Positions 32,963 through 42,958 are shown, numbered from the stretch's first letter. The stretch: 64,000 bases of DNA from Streptomyces sp. NBC_01439 (GCF_036227605.1 NZ_CP109487.1:1054001-1118000); one strand, 5' to 3'. Program-made: numbers and translations. Notes: a model not told the origin generated them from the sequence alone.

Positions 32963-33838
32963 ATGGCGAACCGAGTGACCGTCGGCCTCGACGGGTCCCC
33001 GGAAAGTACGGCGGCTGCCCGCTGGGCAGCCCATGAGGCCGAGCTTCGCGGTGCCTCCCTGGACCTGGTCCACGCCGAGGAATGGCTGGAGAATCCTCCC
33101 CTTCCCGTCACGACCACCGAGGAACGTCGGAGGTGGGCCGAGGCCGTCCTCCGCGACACCACCGATGAGACGCACCGCGCACATCCGTCGCTGAAGGTCG
33201 ACACCCGCCGAGTGGGCGGGCTACCTTCCCTGGCCCTCGCCCGCGCCGCCGAGGAATCCGACATGCTCGTACTTGGCTCGCGCGCGCTCGGCAGCATCGC
33301 GGGTTTCCTCGTCGGATCCACCGGCGCCGCCACCGTCATCGAGGCCGTGCGCCCCGTCGTGCTGGTCCGGTCCATGGACCGCGCGGGCAATCCGCCGGAC
33401 GGTACCCGCGACCGAGGGCCCATCGTGGTCGGCGTGGACATCCACCAGCCCTGTGACAAGTTGCTCGCCTTCGCCTTCGAGGAGGCCTCCCACCGCCGCT
33501 GCCCGCTCGTGATCATCCACGGCTGGTCGCCACCGCCCATCCTCAGCTACGCACCGGCGCTCGACCCCGGGGTCCAGCAGGAAATGGCCCACGGCATCAC
33601 CACCACACTGGACGAGATGATCAGCCCCTGGCACGAGAAGTACCCTTCGCTGCAGGTCGACTCCCGGGCCACCATCGGACAGCCGGCGATTCAGATCCTC
33701 GACGCGGCCTCCACCGCCGCCCTCGTCGTCGTCGGCCGCCGAATCCGCCACTCCGCCTTCGGCACTCACATCGGCCCCATCACACACGCCGTGATGCACC
33801 ACGCGGTCGCACCGGTCGCCGTCATCGCCCACGAGTGA
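32963..33838 (+). CDS. Universal stress protein, two Usp domains
   Basis: Protein of 291 residues beginning MANRVTVGLDGSPESTAAARWA. An ATG three codons earlier is possible, but GGGAG is better spaced for the one chosen. Domain 1 motif is GSRALGSIAGFLVGS, with Ala replacing the second Gly, so ATP binding may be weaker. Domain 2 is degenerate (GRRIRHSAFGTHIGP). Close paralogue of the USP at 2.0 kb. Followed after 27 bp by an Acg gene. Confidence 0.92.
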   Translation: MANRVTVGLDGSPESTAAARWAAHEAELRGASLDLVHAEEWLENPPLPVTTTEERRRWAEAVLRDTTDETHRAHPSLKVDTRRVGGLPSLALARAAEESDMLVLGSRALGSIAGFLVGSTGAATVIEAVRPVVLVRSMDRAGNPPDGTRDRGPIVVGVDIHQPCDKLLAFAFEEASHRRCPLVIIHGWSPPPILSYAPALDPGVQQEMAHGITTTLDEMISPWHEKYPSLQVDSRATIGQPAIQILDAASTAALVVVGRRIRHSAFGTHIGPITHAVMHHAVAPVAVIAHE

Positions 33839-33865
33839 AGCCCACAGCACAGGCAGGTAAGTCTC

Positions 33866-34855
33866 ATGAACGCATCGTTTCCGGACCCGGCAGCGATTGT
33901 TCCGCTCATCGAGGACGCTGCCATGGCTCCTTCCATGCACAATGCCCAGCCTTGGAAGTTCCTCTACCGACCGGCCTCCGGGCTCATAGAGCTGTACGGC
34001 GACCCGGGCCGTGCCATGCCCCATGCCGACCCGGACCACCGCGCCCTCCATGTGGGCTGCGCCGCCGCTCTGTTCAACCTTCGAGTGTCCGCAGCCTCGG
34101 CAGGCTGGGGCGCTGACGTACGGTTGCTGCCCGACCCGGACGATCCGTGGTTGCTGGCCGCTGCCAGCCTCCGGGAACCGGGGCCCACGGACAGCGATCT
34201 CGGAACCCTGCATCCAGCCGTACGGCGACGTCACTCCAGCCGATTTCCTTTCGTGGAGGAGGAGATCCCTCCAGCACTGTTGGACGGCCTGCGAGCCGCC
34301 GCGCTTCTCGAAGGGTGTCGCCTGGCCGTACCGGACGCTTGGCACACCGACACCGTGCTGGGGCTGGTACACGACTCCGAGCATCGCGAGGAGATGGATC
34401 CCTCACTGACGGCAGAGACGATGGCGTGGACACATTCCGGCACACCGGACGAGCAGACCCGTCCCGACGGAATTCCCGTGAACGCCTTCGGTCCGAAGCA
34501 CTCGGGTCGGGGTGGAGTCGTGCGCGACTTCGGTCGCTCTCGGCGCGTTCCCGGTCGTGGGTGGGCCGCCTTCGAACAGAAGCCGCAGATCGTGCTGCTG
34601 GGTACGTCGGGTGACAGGCCCAAGGACTGGCTACGAGCAGGACAGGCCCTGCAGCGGGTTCTCCTTCAAGCCACCGCCGACGGGCTGGTCACGTCCATGA
34701 CCTCGCAGCCGCTCGAATGGCCCGCGCTCCGCTGGACGGTGCGCGATCCGGGCTCGGCGATGACCCACGTCCAGATGGTGATCCGGCTCGGCTACGGACC
34801 GCAGGGTCCGGCAACGCCCCGGCGCCCGGTAGCCGAGGTACTGGACATCCGATGA
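33866..34855 (+). CDS. Acg-family nitroreductase-like flavin protein
   Basis: Protein of 329 residues, same length as and collinear with the copy at 2.95 kb. Shared landmarks: APSMHNAQPWKF, HADPDHRALHVGC, RRHSSRFPF, TSMTSQPLEWPALRWTVRDP and VIRLGYGPQGPATPRRPV. By family it binds FMN in a nitroreductase-like fold with an occluded active site. Rv2032 (Acg), Rv3127 and Rv3131 are DosR-controlled relatives. Last gene of the plus-strand block; a hairpin follows. Confidence 0.88.
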   Translation: MNASFPDPAAIVPLIEDAAMAPSMHNAQPWKFLYRPASGLIELYGDPGRAMPHADPDHRALHVGCAAALFNLRVSAASAGWGADVRLLPDPDDPWLLAAASLREPGPTDSDLGTLHPAVRRRHSSRFPFVEEEIPPALLDGLRAAALLEGCRLAVPDAWHTDTVLGLVHDSEHREEMDPSLTAETMAWTHSGTPDEQTRPDGIPVNAFGPKHSGRGGVVRDFGRSRRVPGRGWAAFEQKPQIVLLGTSGDRPKDWLRAGQALQRVLLQATADGLVTSMTSQPLEWPALRWTVRDPGSAMTHVQMVIRLGYGPQGPATPRRPVAEVLDIR

Positions 34856-34898
34856 GACCGGACATCGAGCTGCCGCCAGGAATTTCGTTGCCGTGAGC

Positions 34899-34917
34899 AC
34901 GCCGCTGCACGCGGCGT
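34899..34917. terminator. Hairpin between convergent genes
   Basis: ACGCCGC-TGCAC-GCGGCGT is a perfect 7-bp stem with a 5-nt loop in the 73-bp gap between the convergent Acg and kinase/P-loop genes; it probably terminates both. Confidence 0.55.
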
Positions 34918-34928
34918 CGCCACTCGCC

Positions 34929-36515
34929 TCAGTCCGGTTCCATGTAGGGGCGGCGGAAGACCGGGGCCTGGCCGGAACCGTACGGGCGCACGGCCGCCAT
35001 CGCTTGGATGACGGCGGCCTCCAGAAGGCCGCCGGTGTCGATGGGGACGGCCTCCTCCCACGGCGGCTCCGCGGCTGCCATGGCCGTGGCCACCTCAGGG
35101 GTGGCGTCGGACGCCCCCGGGGCGCGGGTGCTCAGGCGCGCTGCCGACACCTCTCCCGGAGCCTGGCAGTGCAGGGCCACCAGGTCGGCGCTGGTGCGTT
35201 CGGCCATGCGCAGGGCGGCTTCACGCTGTCTGGCGTCGGACCAGGTGGCGTCCAGAACGACGGACTCGCCCCGGGACAGGAGGGCGGACGCCCGGTCGAG
35301 CAGCACCGCGTACGTCCTCGCGGTCCACTCGGGCGTGTACAGCCCTTCGCCGTAGCCCGCGGCCGCGGATTCCTCCGCCGGGATGCCTGCCAGCTCCTTG
35401 CGGAGACGGTCGCTGCTGAGCAGCGTGACACCGAGGCGATCGGCCAGTGCGCCGGAGAGCGTGGACTTCCCGCTGCCCGGGAGGCCGCCGACGAGGGTCA
35501 GGCTGACAGCCGAAGTGCGCAGGTGGCGCAGCGTCGTGGTGACCAGCCGGCGCGCTGCCGTCTCTGCGCCGCGAGCGCCTTGAGCTGCCTGGATCAGGGA
35601 CACCTTGGCGCGGACGAACGCGCGGTAGGCGACGTAGTGGTGCCACAGAGACGGCGGTGCGGGGTCACCGGAATACTCGCCGTACTGAGCCAGGAAGAAC
35701 GCCGCGGTCTCCGGGGCACCCGTCTGCTCCAGGTCCATGGCGAGGAAGGCCGCGTCGTCGAGGCCGTCGACGGAGCGAAGGCGGTCGTCGAACTCCAGGC
35801 AGTCCAGGACGCGGGGGCCGTCGTCGAGACAGAAGATGTCCTGGGCGAGCAGGTCGCCGTGGCCGTCGACCACCCGCCCCTGCTCGATACGCGCGTCGAA
35901 CAGTTCCTTGCGGCCGGCGAGATAGCGCCGCACCAAGCGCTCGATCTCCTCCACCCCGTCGATCAGCTGGGCGTCGTCGGTCAGTTCCCTGACCTGCGTG
36001 AAGCTCGCTTCCCAGCGTGCGGACAGCGCGTCCCGCCTGCCTTGCTCGTCGATGTCCGGGCCGCGGGGCGCGTCCGCGTGACGGGAGGCGAGGAGGCGTG
36101 CAACGGTCCGCAGAGCGTCGTCGACGTCGGCGCCTTGGCTCACGAGCAGGGACAGGCGTCGTTCCGCCGGCATGCGGCGCATCACCACGAGGGGTTCGGG
36201 CGTGTCCACGCCGGGGCTGCGGAATTCTCCCAGCCCCAGGTAGACGTCAGGGGCGAAGCGGCGGTTGAGAGCGACTTCCTGTTCGCACGCGGTCCGCCGG
36301 GCGGCCGTGGTCGTGTAGTCGAGGAACCCCAGGTCGACCGGCTTCTTGACCTTGTAGGCGCGGTCACCGACGAAGAACAGCACGGCCGTGTGTGTCTCGC
36401 ACACCTCTGCCCGCGGAAGCGGCGGAACGTCGAGGCCAGCGCCGGTCCGGAGCACGGACGCATCAGCCGGGTGCGCCGAGACCGGCGGCTCCTCGGGGTG
36501 ACCCGGCTCAGTCAT
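34929..36515 (-). CDS. Fused aminoglycoside-phosphotransferase-like kinase and P-loop ATPase
   Basis: Protein of 528 residues. The N-terminal half is APH-like, with VVDGHGDLLAQDIFCLDDGPRVLDCLEFDD (about 216-243; HGD is the kinase catalytic motif). The C-terminal half is a gluconokinase/zeta-toxin-like P-loop domain with Walker A GGLPGSGKST (343-352). This two-domain arrangement matches Rv2004c, a DosR-regulon protein of unknown substrate. The start overlaps the upstream USP stop by 8 bases. ATG chosen is MTEPGHPEEP; the frame extends upstream but lies inside the USP gene. Confidence 0.88.
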   Translation of the reverse strand: MTEPGHPEEPPVSAHPADASVLRTGAGLDVPPLPRAEVCETHTAVLFFVGDRAYKVKKPVDLGFLDYTTTAARRTACEQEVALNRRFAPDVYLGLGEFRSPGVDTPEPLVVMRRMPAERRLSLLVSQGADVDDALRTVARLLASRHADAPRGPDIDEQGRRDALSARWEASFTQVRELTDDAQLIDGVEEIERLVRRYLAGRKELFDARIEQGRVVDGHGDLLAQDIFCLDDGPRVLDCLEFDDRLRSVDGLDDAAFLAMDLEQTGAPETAAFFLAQYGEYSGDPAPPSLWHHYVAYRAFVRAKVSLIQAAQGARGAETAARRLVTTTLRHLRTSAVSLTLVGGLPGSGKSTLSGALADRLGVTLLSSDRLRKELAGIPAEESAAAGYGEGLYTPEWTARTYAVLLDRASALLSRGESVVLDATWSDARQREAALRMAERTSADLVALHCQAPGEVSAARLSTRAPGASDATPEVATAMAAAEPPWEEAVPIDTGGLLEAAVIQAMAAVRPYGSGQAPVFRRPYMEPD

Positions 36516-37383
36516 GGGGAATGACGGCGACGGGGCAGCGCGCGTGATGGATGGCGGCGGTGGCCACGGAACCGATTGGGGGCGCGAGGGCGGGGCGGTG
36601 CCTGCGCCGGCCGACAACCAGTAGTCCTGCACCTTCGGCGGTCCGGACCACGACCTTGGTCGGGCTTTCAAGACCGACACCGGGAGTTACCTCCACGGTC
36701 GGGAACTTCTCGCGCCAGGGGCGGAGAGCCTCACTCAGGAGCTTCTGCGCGTCCTGTCTGATCTTCTCGGTCACGTCGTGGTCCACGCCCCAGGGAGCGT
36801 GAGCGTGGAGGGGCATGCTTCGGCCATGGACGGCTTGCAGGGGAACACCCCGTTCCGCGGCGGCGGCGAAGGAGAATGCGAGCAGGTCGTCGCACGGACC
36901 GTGCAGTTTTAGCGCCACCACTACGCCGCCCGAGGCGCCTGGAGCGGACGATGTCCCCGCTTCGCGCGTCCCGGCGCGTACCAGGACCACCGGCCGCTCG
37001 GCCCGTGCCACGACGGGCATGCTGATGTCGCCCAGGAAATAGCTCTCGACGGGCTCCATCCCCCGCGAGCCGAGCACCGTCATATCGGACTCCGCTGCCG
37101 CCTTCAGCAGTGCCTCCTGGGCATCTTCGGCGACCAGATTGCCGACGATGGTCAGGCCCGGGTGGCGCGCCTGGAGCTCGGCCTTCGCGTTGTGCACGAT
37201 CCGCTTCGCCCAGTAGTTCTGATCCATCTCGGCGGGAACGTGGGTCGGTTCCGGCGCCAGGAGGGGCCACGCGTGCAGCAACCGCAGCGTGAGCTTGCGG
37301 CGGGCGGCTTCGTCAGCGGCCCAACGGGCGGCGGCAAGGCTCTCGGGTGAACCGTCGAGGCCCACGGTGACGACTGGCTCCAT
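36508..37383 (-). CDS. Universal stress protein, two Usp domains
   Basis: Protein of 291 residues beginning MEPVVTVGLDGSPESLAAARWA. Domain 1 motif GSRGMEPVESYFLGD has Asp where Ser/Thr is normal; domain 2 is GRRRHRPALAPPIGS, degenerate. More divergent than the other tandem USPs. It overlaps the kinase/P-loop gene, mirroring the Rv2005c-Rv2004c pairing in mycobacteria. No clear operator-type box is visible in the 186 bp upstream, unlike most USP genes here. Confidence 0.9.
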   Translation of the reverse strand: MEPVVTVGLDGSPESLAAARWAADEAARRKLTLRLLHAWPLLAPEPTHVPAEMDQNYWAKRIVHNAKAELQARHPGLTIVGNLVAEDAQEALLKAAAESDMTVLGSRGMEPVESYFLGDISMPVVARAERPVVLVRAGTREAGTSSAPGASGGVVVALKLHGPCDDLLAFSFAAAAERGVPLQAVHGRSMPLHAHAPWGVDHDVTEKIRQDAQKLLSEALRPWREKFPTVEVTPGVGLESPTKVVVRTAEGAGLLVVGRRRHRPALAPPIGSVATAAIHHARCPVAVIPHD

Positions 37384-37569
37384 GCACCCTGCTCCGTCTG
37401 GTAGATGACTGGAATGACCGTGAGGTATCCGTCCGGCCTGCCCGGAGCCCTGTCGTCTCCGCGCTCGCGCCGGTAGCCGTGCAGCGACCGTAGGCGGTAC
37501 TCGCCGAAGCAACTACGCCAACGCGCCGAGCACACGGTCGCATGTCACCCGAGCAGCACCTGGGCGGGA

Positions 37570-38934
37570 TCAGTGGGTGCGCTCGATGTCCAGTTCCAGG
37601 AAGTGGGCCGAACACGAGATGCACGGGTCGTGGTTGCGGACGGCCCGCTCGCACAGCCGGCTGAGCTCAGCCTCGGAGCCCTCACCCCGATCGAGACCAG
37701 CTTGGACCAGCCGACGCAGGTCCTCCTCGATGGCGCCCTGGTTCTGGGCGGTCGGCGGAACGATGCAGGCGTCGGTGACACGGCCCCCGCCGTCGAACAC
37801 GTAGCGGTGGTAGAGCAGGCCGCGCGGCGCCTCCGTGGCACCGTGCCCGGTGCCGGCCCGGGCCGGCACCTCTACGTACGGGCGGGCTGGACGCTCGTAC
37901 TCCGCGATGATCCGCAGGGCCTCTTCCACCGCGTACAGGACTTCCACCGCACGGACGAGGATGCTTCGGTACGGGTTCCTGCAGACCTCTCCCCGCCCGC
38001 CGTCTGCGCGCGACGGGGGGGCACCCAGCCCGGCCTCCCGTGCCGCTTGCAGGGCCAGCGGGGACAGCAGGTGACCGCTGACCGCCCAGCGGGCGAGGGA
38101 GCCGGTGAGATGCCTTCGGCCGTCCAGCCGGGAGTGGAGGGCTGTGGAGTGTGACACCTGCTCCTCGGCCACGTGGTCGGTGAAATCCCGCAGGGGGAAG
38201 CTGTGCGGCGGGAGCGTCCCGTCGTACCGGAGCACGGTGGGCACGCCGGACTCGATGGCGTAGGTGTCCTCCTCGGCGAGGGCGAGCAGGTCGGCTTCGC
38301 ACTCGGCGTCCGGGAATTCGAAACCGGCAACCCAGCGCACCGTGTCCCAGGCGTCGTCGAGGGCGGTGCGCAGCCGTTCTTCCAGGGGGCGGAGTTCGGC
38401 GCGGGTCGGGGCTCTGTGGAAACCTCCGAGCCGGACGTTGACGGGGTGGATGGCCCGGCCCCCGAGCAGTTCGACCACGGCGTTGCCGGTCTGCTTCAAG
38501 CGCAGTCCGCGCTTTACGTGCTCCAGATGGGAGCGGGACAAACCGATCACGTCGTCTTCGCCGAGGAAGTCCGGTGCGTGCAGCATGTGGATGTGCAGCG
38601 TCTGGCTCTCGATCCATTCGCCGCAGTACAGCAGGCGGCGCAGGGCGGCCAGTTGTCCGTCGACGACGACGCCGCACGCGTCCTCGACGGCACGGCAGGC
38701 ACTCATCTGGTAGGCGACGGGACAGATCCCGCAGATGCGGGAGGTGAGATCGGGTGGCTCCGTGTGCGCCCTGCCCCTGAGGAAGGCTTCGAAGAACCGC
38801 GGTGGCTCGTAGATCTTGAGCCGCGCCTCGATGACGGTGCCGTGGTGGATCCTCAGGTGCAGCGCGGTCTCGCCCTCGACACGGGCGAGTGAGGGGATGC
38901 GGAGCTCCTGGGACCGGGGCGTGGGATCGCTCAT
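37570..38934 (-). CDS. [NiFe] hydrogenase large (alpha) subunit, group 3b type
   Basis: Protein of 454 residues with both nickel-binding motifs: [15 protein letters not shown] (Cys68, Cys71) and [14 protein letters not shown] (Cys438, Cys441). About ten residues follow His444, the expected site for maturation-protease cleavage. Length and partners fit the cytosolic NADP-linked group 3b (sulfhydrogenase) enzymes, such as Hyd3 of M. smegmatis, which oxidise or evolve H2 to balance pyridine nucleotides under hypoxia. Last gene of the operon; its ATG overlaps the small-subunit stop. Confidence 0.92.
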   Translation of the reverse strand: MSDPTPRSQELRIPSLARVEGETALHLRIHHGTVIEARLKIYEPPRFFEAFLRGRAHTEPPDLTSRICGICPVAYQMSACRAVEDACGVVVDGQLAALRRLLYCGEWIESQTLHIHMLHAPDFLGEDDVIGLSRSHLEHVKRGLRLKQTGNAVVELLGGRAIHPVNVRLGGFHRAPTRAELRPLEERLRTALDDAWDTVRWVAGFEFPDAECEADLLALAEEDTYAIESGVPTVLRYDGTLPPHSFPLRDFTDHVAEEQVSHSTALHSRLDGRRHLTGSLARWAVSGHLLSPLALQAAREAGLGAPPSRADGGRGEVCRNPYRSILVRAVEVLYAVEEALRIIAEYERPARPYVEVPARAGTGHGATEAPRGLLYHRYVFDGGGRVTDACIVPPTAQNQGAIEEDLRRLVQAGLDRGEGSEAELSRLCERAVRNHDPCISCSAHFLELDIERTH

Positions 38935-39749
38935 CCGGGGCCTTCCGCGTCGGTCGTACCGGGCTGTCCTTGCTCCTCCACGGCGGTGAAGGCGGTCACG
39001 TTGAAGGTGTGCAGGTACCTGCCGATGTCCTCCTCGCTCATCCCGTCGCGCTGCATGAGCGGGACCAGCGCGGGAAGGTTCGTGGTTCCGGCCGGCCCGA
39101 AGCAGCCGTAGCAGCCGCGCCCGTAGGTCGGGCACAGGGCTCCGCAGCCCGCGTGGGTGACGGGGCCGAGGCAGGGCATGCCGTGAGCGACGGTGACGCA
39201 GACGTTGCCGCGCCGCTTGCAGGAGAAGCAGACGCTGTGGTTCGGGATGGCGGGCTTGCGTCCGGCGAGGAACGCGGTGATGACCTCGACGAGCTGGCCG
39301 CGGTCGATGGGACAACCGCGCAGTTCGAAGTCGACGGGTACGTGGGCGGAGATCGGCGTGGAGGTCGCGAGGGTCTCGATGTACTCGGGGCGGGCGTAGA
39401 CGGTCGCCAGGTACCCCTCGACATCGGCGTAGTTCCGCAGCGCCTGCACGCCGCCGGCCGTGGCGCAGGCGCCGATAGTGACGAGGTGGCGGGCATCGGC
39501 GCGGATGCGCCGGATGCGCTCCACGTGCTCGGGCGTGCTGACCGAGCCCTCGACGAGCACGAGGTCGTACGGGCCGGGCGCGGGCTCGCTGGACGCTTCC
39601 AGGAAGTGGGCGATCTCCAGTTCGGCGGCGATGCCGAGCAGTTCGTCCTCGCAGTCGAGGAGGGTGAGCTGGCAGCCGTCGCAGGAGGCGAACTTGAACA
39701 CGCCGAGGCGTGGGCGGGCAGGAGGCTGGGGCGGGGCGGGGGTGCTCAT
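38931..39749 (-). CDS. [NiFe] hydrogenase small (delta) subunit
   Basis: Protein of 272 residues. Cysteines for the proximal cluster appear in [17 protein letters not shown] (Cys23, Cys26) and IGACATAGG. Additional Cys-rich segments ([40 protein letters not shown]) provide further FeS clusters, as in group 3 enzymes. There is no Tat signal, so the enzyme is cytosolic. The gene starts 1 base after the gamma-subunit stop and overlaps the large subunit. Confidence 0.92.
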   Translation of the reverse strand: MSTPAPPQPPARPRLGVFKFASCDGCQLTLLDCEDELLGIAAELEIAHFLEASSEPAPGPYDLVLVEGSVSTPEHVERIRRIRADARHLVTIGACATAGGVQALRNYADVEGYLATVYARPEYIETLATSTPISAHVPVDFELRGCPIDRGQLVEVITAFLAGRKPAIPNHSVCFSCKRRGNVCVTVAHGMPCLGPVTHAGCGALCPTYGRGCYGCFGPAGTTNLPALVPLMQRDGMSEEDIGRYLHTFNVTAFTAVEEQGQPGTTDAEGPG

Positions 39750-39750
39750 C

Positions 39751-40557
39751 TCATAGTTCCCGGACGGTGAGCAGGGGCTCGGCCTGGTCGTAGCCGACGA
39801 CCGGGCCGTCGCGGCAGAGAAGGAGGGGCCCGAGCTGGCAGTGTCCGCAGTGGCCGATGGCGCAGCGCATGTTGCGTTCGAGGGAGACCTGGATACGGTC
39901 GGGACGTACCCCTTGGTGGATCAGCGCCCGTGCGGTAGCGCGCATCATCACCTCGGGACCGCAGACGAAGGCGACCGTGTCCAGCGGCGTGAAGCGGGCC
40001 TCGCGGAGCAGCGTGGTGACGACTCCGACCCGGCCGGCCCAGCCGCCGGAGGGCCGGTCGACCGTGACGGCGCCGAACGGCTTCTCCCAGGCGGGGAACT
40101 CGTCTCCGTAGAGCAGATCGGCGGGGGTCCGGGCACCCGCGAGGACGTTCAGCCGCCCGAAGACGTGGGGCTCGGCCAGAACGGTGTCGACGAGGGGACG
40201 CAACGGCGCGAGCCCGATGCCGCCTGCGATGACGAGCAGGTCGCTGCCGTGGGCGGCCGCCGTGTCCCAGGCGGTACCGAAGGGGCCGCGCACGCCGACC
40301 CACCCGCCGGTCCGCAGGCCGCACAATGCGCGGGAGACGGCCCCCACGGCGCGGACCGTGTGCGTCAGCCGGTGCCCGTCTCCGAGCCGAGACACGGACA
40401 CCGGGATCTCGCCGACACCGAACGCGTACAGCATCGCGAACTGGCCGGGTGCAAAGCGGTCCAGGGCATCCTTGGCAGGCTCCAGGACAAGCGTGACCGT
40501 GTCATGCGTCTCGTCACGGCGGTCCACCACGCGATAGGACAGCGGTGCGGGCGTCAT
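39751..40557 (-). CDS. Hydrogenase gamma subunit, FAD/NAD(P)-binding reductase with 2Fe-2S site
   Basis: Protein of 268 residues of the ferredoxin-NADP reductase-like family: FAD domain (about 5-95, [21 protein letters not shown]), NAD(P) domain ([29 protein letters not shown]) and a C-terminal Cys cluster ([21 protein letters not shown]). It would pass electrons between the hydrogenase FeS chain and NAD(P)H. The start overlaps the cNMP-binding gene stop (ATGA). Confidence 0.9.
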   Translation of the reverse strand: MTPAPLSYRVVDRRDETHDTVTLVLEPAKDALDRFAPGQFAMLYAFGVGEIPVSVSRLGDGHRLTHTVRAVGAVSRALCGLRTGGWVGVRGPFGTAWDTAAAHGSDLLVIAGGIGLAPLRPLVDTVLAEPHVFGRLNVLAGARTPADLLYGDEFPAWEKPFGAVTVDRPSGGWAGRVGVVTTLLREARFTPLDTVAFVCGPEVMMRATARALIHQGVRPDRIQVSLERNMRCAIGHCGHCQLGPLLLCRDGPVVGYDQAEPLLTVREL

Positions 40558-41039
40558 GGTGCTGCTCCGCTCCCCCGCGGTCCCGGCGGTCCGTAGAGGT
40601 CGAGCAACCGGGTGCGGGTCGCCCGCAGCCGGTCGCCGATGGTCTCGGCGACGGCGGTCACCAGCGACAGGCCCAGCGCCGTGTCCTCGGCGCACAGGTC
40701 ATGGACGGCGGCGGCATCGAACTCCCAGGCGCGGACGGGTTCCCGTGTCTCGGCCGCCAGATGCCACTGCCGAGGCGGGCACAGCCACGACCAGCCGAGC
40801 AGGCTGCCCGCACCAATGGTCTCGACGACGGCTCGCCCCCGACCGGGCATGTGGATGTCGAGCGCAACCGTGCCCCAGCGGATGATCCAGAAGCGGTCGG
40901 CCTTCTCCCCTTCCTCGAAGATCCGCGTGCCGCTTGGAAGGGCGACGTCCCGGGCGAGGGCCATCAGCCTCCCACCGTGCTCCGCCGTCAGAGCGGCGAG
41001 CACGCCCTCGCCAGGAGGACCATCCAGATGCCTGGTCAC
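40554..41039 (-). CDS. Cyclic-nucleotide-binding-domain protein within hydrogenase operon
   Basis: Protein of 161 residues with one CRP/FNR-type sensory beta-roll: RIFEEGEKADRFWIIRWGTVALDIHMPGRGRAVVETIGAGSLLGWSW. No helix-turn-helix DNA-binding domain follows, so it is not a full transcription factor. The GTG start overlaps the beta-subunit stop (GTGA) and its own stop overlaps the gamma-subunit ATG. It may modulate the enzyme allosterically. A decayed copy of the same domain is found at 46.3 kb. Confidence 0.85.
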   Translation of the reverse strand: MTRHLDGPPGEGVLAALTAEHGGRLMALARDVALPSGTRIFEEGEKADRFWIIRWGTVALDIHMPGRGRAVVETIGAGSLLGWSWLCPPRQWHLAAETREPVRAWEFDAAAVHDLCAEDTALGLSLVTAVAETIGDRLRATRTRLLDLYGPPGPRGSGAAP

Positions 41040-42205
41040 GGCGTGTTCTCCCGCTGCGTGGCCTCCTGGTGCAGGGCGTGGGCTTCCTCGGTCAGGTCGA
41101 TCCCCGTGGGACACCACACGATGCACCGGCCGCATCCGACACAACCCGAACTGTCGAACTGGTCGTGCCAGGTACCCAGCTTGTGGGTGAGCCACTGGCG
41201 GTACCGGCTGCGCGGGGTGGACCGGACCGGACCGCCGTGGAGGAGCGAGAAGTCGAGGTCGTAGCAGGAGTCCCAGAGGCGCCAGCGCTCGGCGTGATTG
41301 CCGGTCAGGTCGGTGACGTCCTCCGTGGTGGTGCAGAAGCAGGTGGGGCAGACCATGGTGCAGTTGCCGCAGCTGAGGCACCGGGCGGTGACGTCGTCCC
41401 AGCGCTCCGCTTCCAGGTTGTCCCGCATCAGCGTGCGCAGGTCCACCGGCGGCATGGAGCGGCCCATCCGTTCGGCGGCGGCGCTCACGGCCTGGGTCGC
41501 AGCCGCTCGGGTGGAGCCATCGGGGCTCCGCCCCGGCAGTTCCGCGAGGACCGCGGCTCCTTCCTCGCTCCCGCTCCGGCACAGGAAGCGGTGGCCGCCA
41601 TCGTCCACGACCTCGGTGAGAGCGAGGTCGTACCCGGCGTCGGCGGCCGGCCCGCTCCCCATCGAGACGCAGAAGCAGGTGGCACCCGGCTCGGTGCACT
41701 CGGCCGCGATCAGGAAGGCGCCCGTCCGCCGGGACAGGTAGGTGGGATCCCGGTACCTGCCTCCGCTCATCACCCGGTCCAGGATCTGAATGGCACGCAG
41801 ATCGCAGGGCCGCACGCCGAGGAAGGCGTACGAAATGCTCTCCTGCTTCTCCTCACGGACGACCGGCGCACCGTCCGGGCCGCGGTCCGCGGACCACTGA
41901 CGGACGCGCTCCGGGTGCAGGAACGACTTCCATGACTGGGGTCCCGCGCTGTGCGCGAAGGCCGCCCCGTCCTCGCGGCGGCGCAGCTGGTACCGCCCCG
42001 CCTCCAGTTCGACCCCCCACCCGTAGGGAAGTGCGTCTGCGGTGTCCAGCTCGTCGAGGACGATCGCGCCGTCGCGCACGGTCGGGCCGATCACCGTGCG
42101 GCCGCGCCGCTTCAGGACACGCACGAGCGCGTCCAGACCGTCGCGGTCGAGGACCGCCTCGGCCTGGTGGTCGAGGACGGCTCCGGCATCCGAAGCGTCG
42201 GTCAT
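41036..42205 (-). CDS. Hydrogenase beta subunit, 4Fe-4S dicluster protein
   Basis: Protein of 389 residues. Two ferredoxin-type motifs lie in the C-terminal part: CLSCGNCTMVCPTCFC and CVGCGRCIVWCPTGID. The N-terminal portion has FLGVRPCDLRAIQILDRV and TCFCVSMGSGP, as in the beta subunit of sulfhydrogenases and related heterodisulfide-type electron carriers. It connects the FAD subunit and the hydrogenase module. ATG MTDASDAG follows GAGAGGTGCACC; a start 7 codons upstream is also open. Confidence 0.9.
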   Translation of the reverse strand: MTDASDAGAVLDHQAEAVLDRDGLDALVRVLKRRGRTVIGPTVRDGAIVLDELDTADALPYGWGVELEAGRYQLRRREDGAAFAHSAGPQSWKSFLHPERVRQWSADRGPDGAPVVREEKQESISYAFLGVRPCDLRAIQILDRVMSGGRYRDPTYLSRRTGAFLIAAECTEPGATCFCVSMGSGPAADAGYDLALTEVVDDGGHRFLCRSGSEEGAAVLAELPGRSPDGSTRAAATQAVSAAAERMGRSMPPVDLRTLMRDNLEAERWDDVTARCLSCGNCTMVCPTCFCTTTEDVTDLTGNHAERWRLWDSCYDLDFSLLHGGPVRSTPRSRYRQWLTHKLGTWHDQFDSSGCVGCGRCIVWCPTGIDLTEEAHALHQEATQRENTP

Positions 42206-42247
42206 GGTGCACCTCTCGGTCTCCACGTGCCTAGATCCGGCAGCATG

Positions 42248-42784
42248 TCAGACCTCCCGGCTCCGGGGTTCGAACCCGGTCCGGCGAGTCCGCTCGTCGT
42301 GCCGGCGAACATCCGCCTCGATACGCAGGGTCAGAAGCGGCAGGGCGGCCGCGACCGCCGGCGTGAGCCCAGTGCCCAGCGAACGGTCCGCCCCCTCGAC
42401 CGCATACACGATGAGCCGGCCGGGGCCGCGCCCGACGCGGTCGGCGAGGCACACGGCCTCGGCGAGCCCCAGCCCGTGGGTGCTCTGCCTGCCTGCGGCA
42501 GCGGGGTGCGGCATCTCGCCGGGAGCCACACACCACCGGTGTGTTCGCCCTGGCTGAGCCGCAGGTGGGAAGCAGGCGTCGACGACGAGGGTGAGGGCCT
42601 TGCCTTCCCAGAGGCCGATCAGTCGGCCGGGGTCTCCGTCGCACTGTGCGAGGTCAGTGCCGGACGGGAGAGGTCGCTGTGCTTTCCATGCGCGCAACAA
42701 GGCGATGGCGGCCCACCCCAGCCCGTCATCGCGCCGGAGCTCGTTTCCGATCCCGATGACCGCAGTACCGGCGAGAGGCTTCAC
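42248..42784 (-). CDS. Hydrogenase maturation endopeptidase
   Basis: Protein of 178 residues, HyaD/HybD-type: VIGIGNELRRDDGLGWAAI carries the conserved Glu and Asp (GNxLxxDDG) that bind nickel in the large-subunit precursor; VVDACFPP and HGLGLAEAVCLA are further family positions. It would remove the C-terminal peptide after DPCISCSAH of the large subunit. The GTG start follows AAGGAAGTGGGTACCT. Upstream the same frame is open. It is the first gene of the operon, 42 bp before the beta subunit. Confidence 0.85.
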   Translation of the reverse strand: MKPLAGTAVIGIGNELRRDDGLGWAAIALLRAWKAQRPLPSGTDLAQCDGDPGRLIGLWEGKALTLVVDACFPPAAQPGRTHRWCVAPGEMPHPAAAGRQSTHGLGLAEAVCLADRVGRGPGRLIVYAVEGADRSLGTGLTPAVAAALPLLTLRIEADVRRHDERTRRTGFEPRSREV

Positions 42785-42942
42785 AGGTACCCACTTCCTT
42801 GTCCGGGCGTCTCCAGGAACAGCCTGCCCTGCTAGCGGGATGAGGTCCTGTGCCACGGGGCAAACGGCGTATGGTGCGGTACCGAGTGCGGGGCGGCGCG
42901 CCAAGGCTCTGAGGCCGACCATCGGACTGACAGCCGTGGAAG

Positions 42943-42958
42943 GGGACCGTTCGGCACT
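42943..42958. promoter_or_regulatory. DosR/OsdR-type box before hydrogenase operon
   Basis: GGGACCGTTCGGCACT, a good single copy. It lies 158 bp before the maturation-protease start (minus strand), farther than usual, which hints at a longer leader or an upstream start codon. It is also 69 bp from the SulP-gene stop. Confidence 0.6.

Noticed and set aside
37384..37569. Operator boxes before the USP / kinase-P-loop operon
   Set aside because: Only scattered half-sites (for example GGCCTGCCCGGAGCCC near 37435) that do not form the 6-4-6 palindrome.
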